Assembly (NCBI GenBank): GCA_947494925.1
Contig: CANLWS010000011.1
Coordinates: 1-64,000 of the forward strand
Source: an uncultured Alteromonadaceae bacterium
GTDB taxonomy: Bacteria > Pseudomonadota > Gammaproteobacteria > Enterobacterales > Alteromonadaceae
Direction of reading: 5' to 3'
DNA: 64,000 bases
Shown: in pieces, positions 26,510 to 34,927 of the stretch
How positions within the stretch are numbered: position 1 is the stretch's first letter
Layout of the letters: each line of letters opens with the position of its first letter
Made by a program: the position numbers and the translations under genes
The notes under the pieces: model-generated
What the model was told of the DNA's origin: nothing
The model's input: only the letters and a program-made list of their open reading frames with translations
Database searches by the model: none

Positions 26510-27364
26510 TTAGTCTTCCCTAATAAAACAAGGCTGATCACCACAAAGAGAATCGTATACAGGCTTTGCATAGGTCCATCCTTTCGGATTTCTGGTATTG
26601 GTATAGAGTCGACACGTACCTTCTGTTCGAAAGTTGTCCAAATTCAATTCAGAACCAATAGTGATATGCTCCGCGCCTTCATAATTACGGGTATACATTT
26701 TCCCATCTTGGATAAAAGGATGATAGGCAACTTCACCCCAACCACTGCGCTCTTGCCGACCATCAACAATCTCTATAGCAGTGAAATCCATCGGATCGCC
26801 GCTACAATCCGTTGTCGGATAGTAATACCTCAATAAATCCCACTTTTTTTGCGGATAATTGGTATGTCGTTTAACGCTCGTGCTATCGCTGTCATCCACA
26901 TACAACCAGTTATATTCATCGATAGCATTTACTAATGTCCCTTGTCGCGTTCCATCTCGACGATAAATACCAACAGTCGTTGCCGAACCGGTTGTTCCTC
27001 CGGAGTTTACTGTTGAAGTGTTTGAGGTAATATTGACTTTACTGGCTCTTTCTATTCCGATTCTATCAGCGCAATCATTGGCACTTTCAATATTTAATCC
27101 TGCAGTTTCACCTTTAGCCATGGCAGTAAGAATAAGAGAATAGGTTGCTCGACCTGAGTCCGTAGCCAAGGAGATTGACCAAAGGTCTTCATTATTTGCA
27201 ATATCAACGCACTCTGGGCGTAAGCCTGATTTTGACTCGGACGTAGAAAACAATACTACATCGCTATCAACTTCCAAAAAATCAACCGAGCCGCCTGCAT
27301 GTAGGTAACCCGCATACGACACCGCTAACAAACCAAAACCTACTCTACTAACTAATCTTTTCAT
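26510..27364 (-). CDS. Secreted protein, tandem paralog B (unknown function)
   Basis: The function is not recognised. The 284-residue product has a signal peptide (to about HAGG, residue 24). A strongly conserved segment is shared with the gene upstream (VDFLEVDSDVVLFSTSES...LRPECVDIANNEDLWSISLATDSGRATYSLILTAMAKG). The C-terminus ends CGDQPCFIRED, like CGQGKCVIRQD in the paralog. The middle part has diverged. Cys residues are conserved in pairs, implying disulfides. The AGGTG ribosome site supports the ATG at 27364. The two genes are 38 bases apart and on the same strand. Confidence 0.7.
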   Translation of the reverse strand: MKRLVSRVGFGLLAVSYAGYLHAGGSVDFLEVDSDVVLFSTSESKSGLRPECVDIANNEDLWSISLATDSGRATYSLILTAMAKGETAGLNIESANDCADRIGIERASKVNITSNTSTVNSGGTTGSATTVGIYRRDGTRQGTLVNAIDEYNWLYVDDSDSTSVKRHTNYPQKKWDLLRYYYPTTDCSGDPMDFTAIEIVDGRQERSGWGEVAYHPFIQDGKMYTRNYEGAEHITIGSELNLDNFRTEGTCRLYTNTRNPKGWTYAKPVYDSLCGDQPCFIRED

Positions 27365-27402
27365 GCCAACACCTTTATTTTCAGCTTTTGTAATATCCAT
27401 TT

Positions 27403-28179
27403 CTAATCCTGTCTTATTACACATTTTCCTTGACCACATATTTCATGTTCATAAGGCTTGATTTTATAGAGGCTTAAAACTGTGTTAGATGAATAGGTAT
27501 GACAATATCCATTTGCCTCATGCATACGAGAGCGCGCATATTCAGAAGAAGATGGACCATCACTAATATACGCGTTGCCGTTATCGTAAGTTGTATTAAA
27601 TATGGGGATGTTTTCATACGTAGATATATATGGCGTGCCCGTGCAATCATCACTTTTAAAGTAATAATAGACCGCTCTGTAGTCTGCTTCGTTTTGCAAA
27701 AACAGTGTTTCTGAGCTCGCTTCTTCTGTTACGTAATACCAAGAGTTTCTCTCGATGCCCATACTTAAAACTGTTCCAATTCGAGAAATACCATCTGCTC
27801 GATATAGGCCAATACTGTGCGACAGCGCCTTATCTGAGACTGGCTCAGATACGGCCCCAACACTGACCTTACTTGCACTCTCAATGCCGTCTTTATCTTG
27901 GCAATTGTTAGCACTTTCGATATTGAGTGCTGCGGTATTGCCTTTGGCCATAGCCGTTAATATTAAAGAATAAACAGCTCGACCAGATTCAGTAGCCAAT
28001 GAAATAGCCCATAAGTCACCGCTATTGGCAATATTAACGCATGTTGGGCGCGCACCAGATTTGGGTTCGGAAGTTGAAAATAACACCACATTATTATCAA
28101 CTTCCAAATACTCCACGGAACCAATGGAGGAAGCATTTCTGGACATCATCGTGAACAGTAATACGAATAGAATTCTCAT
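27403..28179 (-). CDS. Secreted protein, tandem paralog A (unknown function)
   Basis: The function is not recognised. The 258-residue product has a signal peptide (residues 1-19). Its N-terminal domain is closely similar to the next gene: VEYLEVDNNVVLFSTSEPKS, then NIANSGDLWAISLATESGRA, then AMAKGNTAALNIESANNC. The rest is Tyr- and Ser-rich and ends in CVIRQD. The pair arose by tandem duplication and then diverged in the central region. TAGGAT precedes the ATG. The domain appears to be a disulfide-stabilised beta fold, judging from regular hydrophobic patterns, but no family was recognised. Confidence 0.7.
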   Translation of the reverse strand: MRILFVLLFTMMSRNASSIGSVEYLEVDNNVVLFSTSEPKSGARPTCVNIANSGDLWAISLATESGRAVYSLILTAMAKGNTAALNIESANNCQDKDGIESASKVSVGAVSEPVSDKALSHSIGLYRADGISRIGTVLSMGIERNSWYYVTEEASSETLFLQNEADYRAVYYYFKSDDCTGTPYISTYENIPIFNTTYDNGNAYISDGPSSSEYARSRMHEANGYCHTYSSNTVLSLYKIKPYEHEICGQGKCVIRQD

Positions 28180-28770
28180 ATATATCCTAGAAAAATCAGA
28201 CGGAGAATGTCTTTACAATGGATATTGAGGTAGAGGTCGATTGAGTAATATGAAGCAATCTTTGCACTTTATGTCACGATCCATCGTCAATAAAACTAAT
28301 GACTAATATGCTAACCTTTTTCGTTAATTGAAGTAAACTTAAAAGACAAGTTTCTTAGCCCAAAATCATGATGGGAATATTTCTTCATGTACGCAATGAT
28401 TTTTAGCTGTTGCTACTATAACAGAATGTCCTGACTCAAATTATTTTCCGAAACGAATCAAAAATTTATATAGAAATGGAAAGCTAGCAGAGCTTATTCT
28501 ATGGTGGCCCACTATAGAAAATTAGAAATAACTCTGACCTTTTTATTGCCGTTCAAATAGTGGGAGAGTGGTCCAGGTAATTGCCCTCTTCCAGTTACCG
28601 TTGCAGGTATTTTCAAGTAAGGCATTTGTTTCTAATTGTACAAACAGGTGACCGCCCTAAAATAAACCGCGAAAGGGGCTGAAAATGAATCCAATCCCTA
28701 TATTCTCCGACCCCTATTCTCGCCGAATACAAGGTAGTTAGTGGGTGTCCATGAACTCGTTCAAATGGTT
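28180..28770. other. Gap of about 590 bases, no gene seen
   Basis: This is the upstream part of the longest gap in the window (28180-28986). No reading frame here has a credible start and codon pattern. The left part must hold the promoter for the paralog pair. The right part leads into the dyad sites at 28782. Several ATG-containing frames exist but are short and run through A+T-rich sequence. Confidence 0.5.
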
Positions 28771-28781
28771 GTTCTCTCTCA

Positions 28782-28829
28782 TTCTCAAAACTGAGAAATC
28801 TTCTCAAAGCCGATTCTCAGATCTGAGAA
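28782..28829. promoter_or_regulatory. Two TTCTCA-N4-TGAGAA dyads (putative UAS)
   Basis: Two dyads with the same arms and the same four-base spacer lie at 28782-28797 (spacer AAAC) and 28814-28829 (spacer GATC). Their starts are 32 bases apart, about three helical turns, so they lie on the same DNA face. A third half-site TTCTCA lies between them at 28801-28806. They precede a -24-type promoter by about 50-100 bases, the usual distance of activator sites for sigma54 enhancer-binding proteins. They are likely the binding sites of the response regulator encoded at 33494, by inference. Confidence 0.65.
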
Positions 28830-28878
28830 TTTGTATTTCGACTCTTATAAATATCCATAAAAAACAATGGGATAAGAG

Positions 28879-28895
28879 TTGGCACGGAAGCTGAT
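28879..28895 (+). promoter_or_regulatory. Candidate sigma54 promoter of efflux operon
   Basis: TTGGCACG at 28879-28886 matches the -24 element exactly. Four bases later CTGAT occupies the -12 position, where TTGCA is expected; only T and G of the core agree. Transcription would start near 28905, giving a leader of about 80 bases before the adaptor gene. The downstream operon encodes a sigma54-dependent activator, which supports the call. Confidence 0.55.
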
Positions 28896-28986
28896 ATCCC
28901 TTTGTCATAATTGAATATTTGCCAGCGATGTTTGCCCCTTACTAGAGTGGCAATTGAACAATGACTGGATTGTGTCTGAGGATGGA

Positions 28987-30246
28987 ATGGACGTAAGAAT
29001 AGAACAAAGTAAAGCACCTAAACGGGTTAAGCAGTTCCTTATGGGGGCTGTGGTGTTTGTTGGATTGTTGTCCCTGGCCCGGTATCTGGTGTTTGTTGGC
29101 CAGGCGGATGCGGTGTTTGACCGTGAGAGTCTGGTACTGGGTGAAGTGAAACAGGGGCATTTTGCCGTTTCGGTGCGAGGCACCGGAGTGCTGGTGCCTG
29201 AGCAGGTGCAGTGGCTGTCTGCCAGTGTCGAAGCTAAAGTGGTTCGGCGCGTTGTTAAACCGGGTAACTCTGTCAGGCGGGGAGACCTTATCGTGGAGCT
29301 TAGTAATCCGCAATTGGTGCAGAAGTTAGCAGAAGCCACCTGGGAGTTATCGGCGTTGGAGGCCGAAGCCAATGCCGCCAAAGTGACCCGGGAATCGGCT
29401 CTGCTGGAACAAAAATCACAGACCCTAAACGCCAAACTGGACTACGAAAGCAGTCTGCTTGAGAACAGTATGCAGACAGACTTGCTCAAACAGTCAGAGG
29501 GGGCGGTGTCCAAGCTCAGCTATGAGCGTACCAAGCTGGAAACCAATCAGTATGAACAACGTTGGCTGATCAGTCAGGAACGATTGGACAAGATGCAGGA
29601 AAACCTGGTGGCGCAGAATGCGGCAGACGAAGCGCGCGTCAGCAAGGCAAAAAATATCATGCGCCGCTTTCAACAGCAGGTCGATGAACTACAGGTTAAG
29701 GCAAGCATAGACAGTATTGTGCTGGAAATGCCACTGGAACCGGGGCAGAGCATCGGAGTGGGCGCTAACATCGCCAAACTGGCTCGTCGTGATTCGTTGA
29801 TTGCGGAATTGTTGGTGCCGGAAATCCAGATAGGCGAAGTGGCGGTAGGGCAGAAAGTCCTGATCGACACTCGAAATCACAAAGCCCTCGGCACAGTCAC
29901 CCGAATCGACCCTTCGGTAATTAATGGCAATGTGCTGGTGGACGTGGCCTTTGTTGACGGGCTCCCCGTAGACGCGCGACCGGACTTAAGTGTGGATGGA
30001 GAAATCAAGATCACTGAACTACCTGACACCCTGTATGTGGACCGTCCGTTATTTGCGCAGACCCGAAGTGATGAGGTGTTCTATGCGCTTTCTGACGACG
30101 AACAATTTGCAGAGCGGGTAAATGTCAAAGTGGGCTTTGGCTCGGTCAGTCAGATTCAGGTGTTAGAAGGTTTACAGGCAGGGGACAAAATTGTGACCTC
30201 GGACCCTACGCGGTTTGAGGCTTATCAAAAAATCAGAATTAATTAA
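28987..30246 (+). CDS. Efflux membrane-fusion adaptor (HlyD/MacA family)
   Basis: This is a periplasmic adaptor subunit of a MacB-type ABC efflux system, 419 residues. It has one N-terminal membrane helix (about 20-40, GAVVFVGLLSLARYLVF). A biotinyl-lipoyl-like half is at VKPGNSVRRGDLIVELSNPQ, a long helical hairpin with coiled-coil heptads follows (about 105-220), and beta-barrel and membrane-proximal domains complete it. The start is uncertain: ATG at 28987 has TGAGG nine bases upstream, while an in-frame TTG at 28954 has a poorer site. It heads the efflux operon, followed after 37 bases by the ATPase. Confidence 0.85.
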   Translation: MDVRIEQSKAPKRVKQFLMGAVVFVGLLSLARYLVFVGQADAVFDRESLVLGEVKQGHFAVSVRGTGVLVPEQVQWLSASVEAKVVRRVVKPGNSVRRGDLIVELSNPQLVQKLAEATWELSALEAEANAAKVTRESALLEQKSQTLNAKLDYESSLLENSMQTDLLKQSEGAVSKLSYERTKLETNQYEQRWLISQERLDKMQENLVAQNAADEARVSKAKNIMRRFQQQVDELQVKASIDSIVLEMPLEPGQSIGVGANIAKLARRDSLIAELLVPEIQIGEVAVGQKVLIDTRNHKALGTVTRIDPSVINGNVLVDVAFVDGLPVDARPDLSVDGEIKITELPDTLYVDRPLFAQTRSDEVFYALSDDEQFAERVNVKVGFGSVSQIQVLEGLQAGDKIVTSDPTRFEAYQKIRIN

Positions 30247-30283
30247 GCGACATGCATTGGCAGAGTTTGCAAAGGGGAAAAAA

Positions 30284-31015
30284 ATGAGTGAATTATTGAT
30301 TGATTTAAAAGGTATCAAGAAAGTGTTTTATACCGATGAAATTGAAACCCACGCGTTGAGTGACATCTCTTTGTCGGTGCACAAGGGGGAGTATATTTCG
30401 ATTTCCGGTCCTTCCGGTTGCGGCAAATCCACCTTGTTGTCCTTGTTGGGATTACTGGATACCTCATCTGAAGGTCACTACGCTCTGGCTGGCAAAAACG
30501 TTTCGGATATTTCAAAGCGCGAAAGGGCGCGGATCAGAAATCAGGAAATCGGGTTTATCTTTCAATCCTTTAACCTGATCAGTGATCTCGATGTGGAAGA
30601 AAACGTCGAGTTACCCCTTACTTACCGTGCGGACCTGAGTAAGGCAGACAGGGCAAGTATGGTGAAAAGTGCGTTAGAGAAAGTGGATATGCAGCACCGA
30701 GCAAAACACTTCCCCTCGCAGCTCTCAGGGGGTCAGCAACAGCGCGTGGCAGTGGCCAGAGCCATTGCCGGTAACCCGTCCATTCTGCTGGCCGATGAGC
30801 CTACCGGTAATCTGGATTCAAAGAATGCCGAGGCGGTAATGCAATTGCTGGATAAACTGCACAGCGAAGGGGCGACTATCTGCATGGTGACCCATGATCC
30901 CCGCTCTGCCATGAGTGCTCAGCGTAACATTGAAGTGTTGGATGGCCGGGTTGTGTCCGACCAGTTGCAAAACAGCGGTGAAGCTACCATCCAGTCCATT
31001 GAGGTAGCGTTATGA
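30284..31015 (+). CDS. ABC transporter ATPase (MacB/LolD type)
   Basis: This is the ATP-hydrolysing subunit of the efflux system, 243 residues, cytoplasmic. It shows Walker A GPSGCGKST, Q-loop IFQSFNLI, signature LSGGQQQR, Walker B ILLADEP, then TGNLDS and the switch-loop His in VTHDP. This matches the MacB/LolD/FtsE clade. Its start is ATG at 30284, with AGGGG upstream. It overlaps the permease start by ATGA, so translation of the two is coupled. In MacB itself the ATPase and permease are one chain; here they are split. Confidence 0.92.
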   Translation: MSELLIDLKGIKKVFYTDEIETHALSDISLSVHKGEYISISGPSGCGKSTLLSLLGLLDTSSEGHYALAGKNVSDISKRERARIRNQEIGFIFQSFNLISDLDVEENVELPLTYRADLSKADRASMVKSALEKVDMQHRAKHFPSQLSGGQQQRVAVARAIAGNPSILLADEPTGNLDSKNAEAVMQLLDKLHSEGATICMVTHDPRSAMSAQRNIEVLDGRVVSDQLQNSGEATIQSIEVAL

Positions 31016-33444
31016 TCATTAAAAATGACATTGGGTATGCATTCAGGTTGCTAGCCAAAAGCCCGGGTTTTACCGCGCTCACCACCCTGGTAATGGCCAC
31101 AGGGATCGGCCTGAGTGTTTATTTGTTTTCCTTTATGAACACCATGTTATTTAAGGCATTGCCCTTTCCGGATGGCGATACACTTGTGGAAATCAGCAAA
31201 TCCATTAGCGGTGCACCAAACAATGAAGAACTCAATCTGCATGACTATCAACAGATCCGTGAGCAAGTCAAAGGACTTAAAGAGTTTGGCGCTTATCGGT
31301 ATGTGAGTGTCAACGTGGCTGGCCGCGATGGGGCAAGGCGTTACGCAGGCACCATGGCAGAATCGAATATTTTCGAGCTGACCCGGACCAAACCTATTCT
31401 CGGTCGGGGGTTTGCGCCAAAAGATGATAAACAAGGTTCAGAACGGGTGGTAGTTATTGGCTACGACGTTTGGCAGCTGCAATATAATGCTGATGAGAAT
31501 GTTTTGGGGCAGGTGTTGCGGGTAGATGGGAACAGCCACAAAATCATCGGCGTGATGCCGCAGGGGTATTTTTTCCCTAACAATGTGGAGATTTGGTTGC
31601 CTCTGCGTGAAGATGCCCTGAATCAGTCGAGGGATAAAGTAGGCAAGGCTAACGGCCTTGCTCATCTGGTAGATGGATATTCTGTGGACGAAGTGAATCA
31701 ACAGCTCGCAGCGATCATGAAGCGAATCGAAACTCGTTATCCGGAAACCAATAGCGAAGCCAGTGCCTATGCCGCATCGATCCCAAGTGCGACAATGGGA
31801 GATGGTATTGCTGTTGTATATTCTATGCACATTGCAGGGATCCTGATCTTGATTCTTGCCGCAGTGAACGTTGGAAATCTGCTGCTTTCACGGGCTATCG
31901 AGAGAGGGAAAGAAACAGCCATTCGCGTAGCATTGGGGGCCCCTCGCCACAGAATTATCGGGCAGATGTTGTTGGAAAGCATCATTATCTGCACGGTGGG
32001 CGGGATAATTGGTTTACTCATGGTAAGTTACGGACTTACGGTTACCCAAACCATTACGGATAACTTTAACAGCGGCAAACCAACCTTTTGGTTTAAGTTT
32101 GGTATAGACAGTTACACAATCGGTCTGTTTCTGACGTTTATCATCACAACTATCATTATGACCGGACTAGTACCAGCCTGGAAAAATTCAGGTGGCGACT
32201 TTAACGCTGTATTGCGCGACGGCACGAGAGGTGCACTGGGGAAAAAGTCCAGCCGTATGAATAAAATATTAGTGATCACCGAGATATTTTTATCCATGGG
32301 CATTTTAATCGCCGCCTCTGTTATTATTTTATCCAGTTACAAAGCAAATCATGCGGATTATGGGGCAAAAACCGAGAATATATTGACGGCTCGATTACAG
32401 TTGCCCCAAGCCAGTTATGCCGAAGATGAGAAACGAATTGAACTGCTTGAGACGCTGCAAACCCGCCTGGAGAGTGATACAAAAGTTGGTAATGTCATGC
32501 TTGCCTCTAGTTTGCCGGGAATATTCAGTGGCACTACCAGAGTTGCTATAGAAGGTGAAGAGTATGCAGGCGAAGGCAACAATCGATTCCCGGAAGTCAA
32601 CTGGGTAGAGGTTAAAACGGGCACGTTACAGAAACTAGGTGTGGAACTGCAGCAAGGCCGCTATTTCTCTAACTTAGATAAAGGGCTCGGCAAAAAAACT
32701 GTGGTCGTTACAGATAGTTTTGCAGAGAAACATTTTGCTGGTGTTGATCCTGTTGGGCGACAAATCCGCGTGGTGAAACCAAACAACGATCAGATTGAGT
32801 GGCTGAGTATAGTTGGTGTGGTTAAGCATACTATTCATGGTCGGGCTAGCACCCCCTCTGGGAACCGGCCTGTGGTGTTCAGACCCTATTCGCAAAACCC
32901 CGGAACCTTTATGTTCTTGGCGATGGAGATGCGCGCAGGCGAGGAGTTATTAGTGCGAAATTTGCGGGAAACCCTGAAGTCCATCGACCCGGAATTGCCT
33001 GCTTACTACATTCAGACCTATGAGACTTCGATTCACCGGGGGATTGCGCCACTGCGGTTTGTCAGTTCGGTTTTTCTGCTGTTTGGTATTGCCACAGTGG
33101 TCTTGGCTGGCAGTGGTATTTATGGTGTGATGTCCAATACTATTAATCAGCGTACCCAGGAGATAGGTATTAAAAGGGCGCTGGGGGCTATGGATGAGCG
33201 TGTAACACGGGAGCTACTCAATTCAGGTGCGAAACTGTTATTGATGGGTGGCATTCCTGGTGTATTGTTTGGAGGTGCCATGGGGTTTGCCATGTCAAAA
33301 GTGATGGGGCTGGACAATTCAGATTTACTGCTTATTTGCGGGACTATGGTAGGCATAATTGGCAGTGTGGTGATATTTGCTACCTGGCTTCCTACTAAAG
33401 AAGCGCTGAAATTGGAACCCAGCCAGGCACTCCACTATGAGTAA
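31012..33444 (+). CDS. ABC permease with two FtsX/MacB cores
   Basis: This is the transmembrane subunit of the efflux system, 810 residues. It has the FtsX-like arrangement twice: a first membrane helix at about 20-40, a large periplasmic domain (MacB_PCD), then a three-helix core ending near residue 410. A second periplasmic domain and a final helix bundle (about 680-800) follow. The sequence RTQEIGIKRALGAMDERV is typical of FtsX domains. Such two-core permeases act with a separate ATPase and an HlyD-like adaptor. Substrate candidates are peptides or antimicrobials; the sequence does not say which. Confidence 0.9.
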   Translation: MIIKNDIGYAFRLLAKSPGFTALTTLVMATGIGLSVYLFSFMNTMLFKALPFPDGDTLVEISKSISGAPNNEELNLHDYQQIREQVKGLKEFGAYRYVSVNVAGRDGARRYAGTMAESNIFELTRTKPILGRGFAPKDDKQGSERVVVIGYDVWQLQYNADENVLGQVLRVDGNSHKIIGVMPQGYFFPNNVEIWLPLREDALNQSRDKVGKANGLAHLVDGYSVDEVNQQLAAIMKRIETRYPETNSEASAYAASIPSATMGDGIAVVYSMHIAGILILILAAVNVGNLLLSRAIERGKETAIRVALGAPRHRIIGQMLLESIIICTVGGIIGLLMVSYGLTVTQTITDNFNSGKPTFWFKFGIDSYTIGLFLTFIITTIIMTGLVPAWKNSGGDFNAVLRDGTRGALGKKSSRMNKILVITEIFLSMGILIAASVIILSSYKANHADYGAKTENILTARLQLPQASYAEDEKRIELLETLQTRLESDTKVGNVMLASSLPGIFSGTTRVAIEGEEYAGEGNNRFPEVNWVEVKTGTLQKLGVELQQGRYFSNLDKGLGKKTVVVTDSFAEKHFAGVDPVGRQIRVVKPNNDQIEWLSIVGVVKHTIHGRASTPSGNRPVVFRPYSQNPGTFMFLAMEMRAGEELLVRNLRETLKSIDPELPAYYIQTYETSIHRGIAPLRFVSSVFLLFGIATVVLAGSGIYGVMSNTINQRTQEIGIKRALGAMDERVTRELLNSGAKLLLMGGIPGVLFGGAMGFAMSKVMGLDNSDLLLICGTMVGIIGSVVIFATWLPTKEALKLEPSQALHYE

Positions 33445-33493
33445 AATCAAGTGCAGACATTGGCAAAATTAATCACCAGATATAAGAGGTAAA

Positions 33494-34879
33494 ATGAAAC
33501 AGCGCATTCTCATGGTCGATGATGATGAAGGAATATTGTCGGCGTTGACCATGTTATTGAAATCTGAAGGTTTTGAGTCTCAGGCTGTCACTTCACCTGC
33601 GAAATGTATCGATTTTGCCCGACAGGCGGAATTTGATTTGATTTTAATGGACCTCAATTATTCTGATGACACTACCTCAGGGGAAGAGGGGCTGGCATTG
33701 ATCAGAAAAATCCGTTCCTTTGATGAGTTTACCCCTATTGTGGTGATGACAGGCTGGGGAACTATAGAGGTCGCGGTCAGCGCAATGCAGCACGGGGCCA
33801 ATGATTTTGTCCAGAAGCCCTGGGAAAATGATCGGCTTCTGGCCATCATCCAGAACCAGACAAAACTGGCTTATGCGCAGAAGCAGTCTCAGAAACTCAA
33901 TGAGCAAAACGCCTTGCTGCGCCAGGAAGTGTCCCGAAGCAGCAAGGTGGTTTGTGAATCTTCTGCCATGGGAAGAGTATTGGCGACCATTAAGCAAGTG
34001 GCAAAAAGCGATGTGAGCGTGCTATTTACCGGGGAGAACGGCACAGGTAAAAGCATGTTTGCCCGTTATCTTCATGAACACTCACATCGCGCACACCAGT
34101 CCCAGATTGCGGTGAACATGGGGGCAGTAACCGAGACTTTGTTTGAAAGCGAAATGTTTGGCCACGTTAAAGGGGCATTCACTGATGCCAAATCTACCCG
34201 AATCGGCCGCTTTGAGTTGGCGGATGAGGGCAGCCTGTTTCTGGACGAAATTGCCAACACTCCTTTCTCGCAACAGGCTAAATTATTGCGTGTTTTGGAA
34301 GACAGTCAGTTTGAAAAAGTCGGTTCTGAGAAAACCCAGACGGTAAATATCCGGCTTATAACGGCCACCAATTCAAATCTCACAAAGGCAGTGGAAGAAG
34401 GTCACTTCCGTAAGGACTTGTTATACAGGATCAACACCATAGAAATTGCCATTCCTTCATTGCGCGAAAGATCTGAGGACATCATCCCCCTGGCCAATGG
34501 GTTCCTGCGGCAGGCAGCAATGAAATATGGCTCAGAGCCAAAGCGCATAAATCAGGCTGCACAAGACGTGCTATTAACCTACTCCTGGCCAGGTAACGTG
34601 CGTGAACTAGGACACGTGATAGAGCGGGCGCAGATCTTGTGTCAATCCGGCGATATACAGCCTATGGATTTAGGTATTAATCCTGGGGGACATGGGCCTG
34701 TTTCTGCTGAACAAAACACTTTGGTAAATTGTCAGGATTTACGCAGTTTTGATGAGATAGAACGGGATGTTGTCAAACAACGTATGACCCACTTTCGGGG
34801 TGATGCAGCCAAGGCTGCAGATTCTCTCGGCTGGAGTCGCAGCACGTTTTATCGTAAATTGGAAAAATCCCGAGATTGA
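33494..34879 (+). CDS. Sigma54-dependent response regulator (NtrC family)
   Basis: This is a 461-residue enhancer-binding regulator. The receiver (1-120) has acidic DD at 9-11, phospho-Asp at about 53 (LMDLN), and Lys108. The AAA+ domain has Walker A GENGTGKS, Walker B LFLDEI and an arginine-finger block. The C-terminal Fis-type HTH has AAKAADSLGWSRSTFYRKLE. The sigma54-contact loop reads GAFTDA (residues 227-232) where GAFTGA is standard; the fifth residue is Asp. It lies 49 bases after the permease gene and likely controls this operon through the upstream dyads. The kinase follows. Confidence 0.92.
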   Translation: MKQRILMVDDDEGILSALTMLLKSEGFESQAVTSPAKCIDFARQAEFDLILMDLNYSDDTTSGEEGLALIRKIRSFDEFTPIVVMTGWGTIEVAVSAMQHGANDFVQKPWENDRLLAIIQNQTKLAYAQKQSQKLNEQNALLRQEVSRSSKVVCESSAMGRVLATIKQVAKSDVSVLFTGENGTGKSMFARYLHEHSHRAHQSQIAVNMGAVTETLFESEMFGHVKGAFTDAKSTRIGRFELADEGSLFLDEIANTPFSQQAKLLRVLEDSQFEKVGSEKTQTVNIRLITATNSNLTKAVEEGHFRKDLLYRINTIEIAIPSLRERSEDIIPLANGFLRQAAMKYGSEPKRINQAAQDVLLTYSWPGNVRELGHVIERAQILCQSGDIQPMDLGINPGGHGPVSAEQNTLVNCQDLRSFDEIERDVVKQRMTHFRGDAAKAADSLGWSRSTFYRKLEKSRD

Positions 34880-34927
34880 TTTTGCTACCAGAGTTTGTGG
34901 TGGCAAATTAAAGACAACTGATCCCTT

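Noticed and set aside
28905-29435. Minus-strand open frame opposite the adaptor gene
   Set aside because: Thr/Ser/Arg-rich low-complexity translation that mirrors the codon bias of the HlyD-family adaptor on the other strand.
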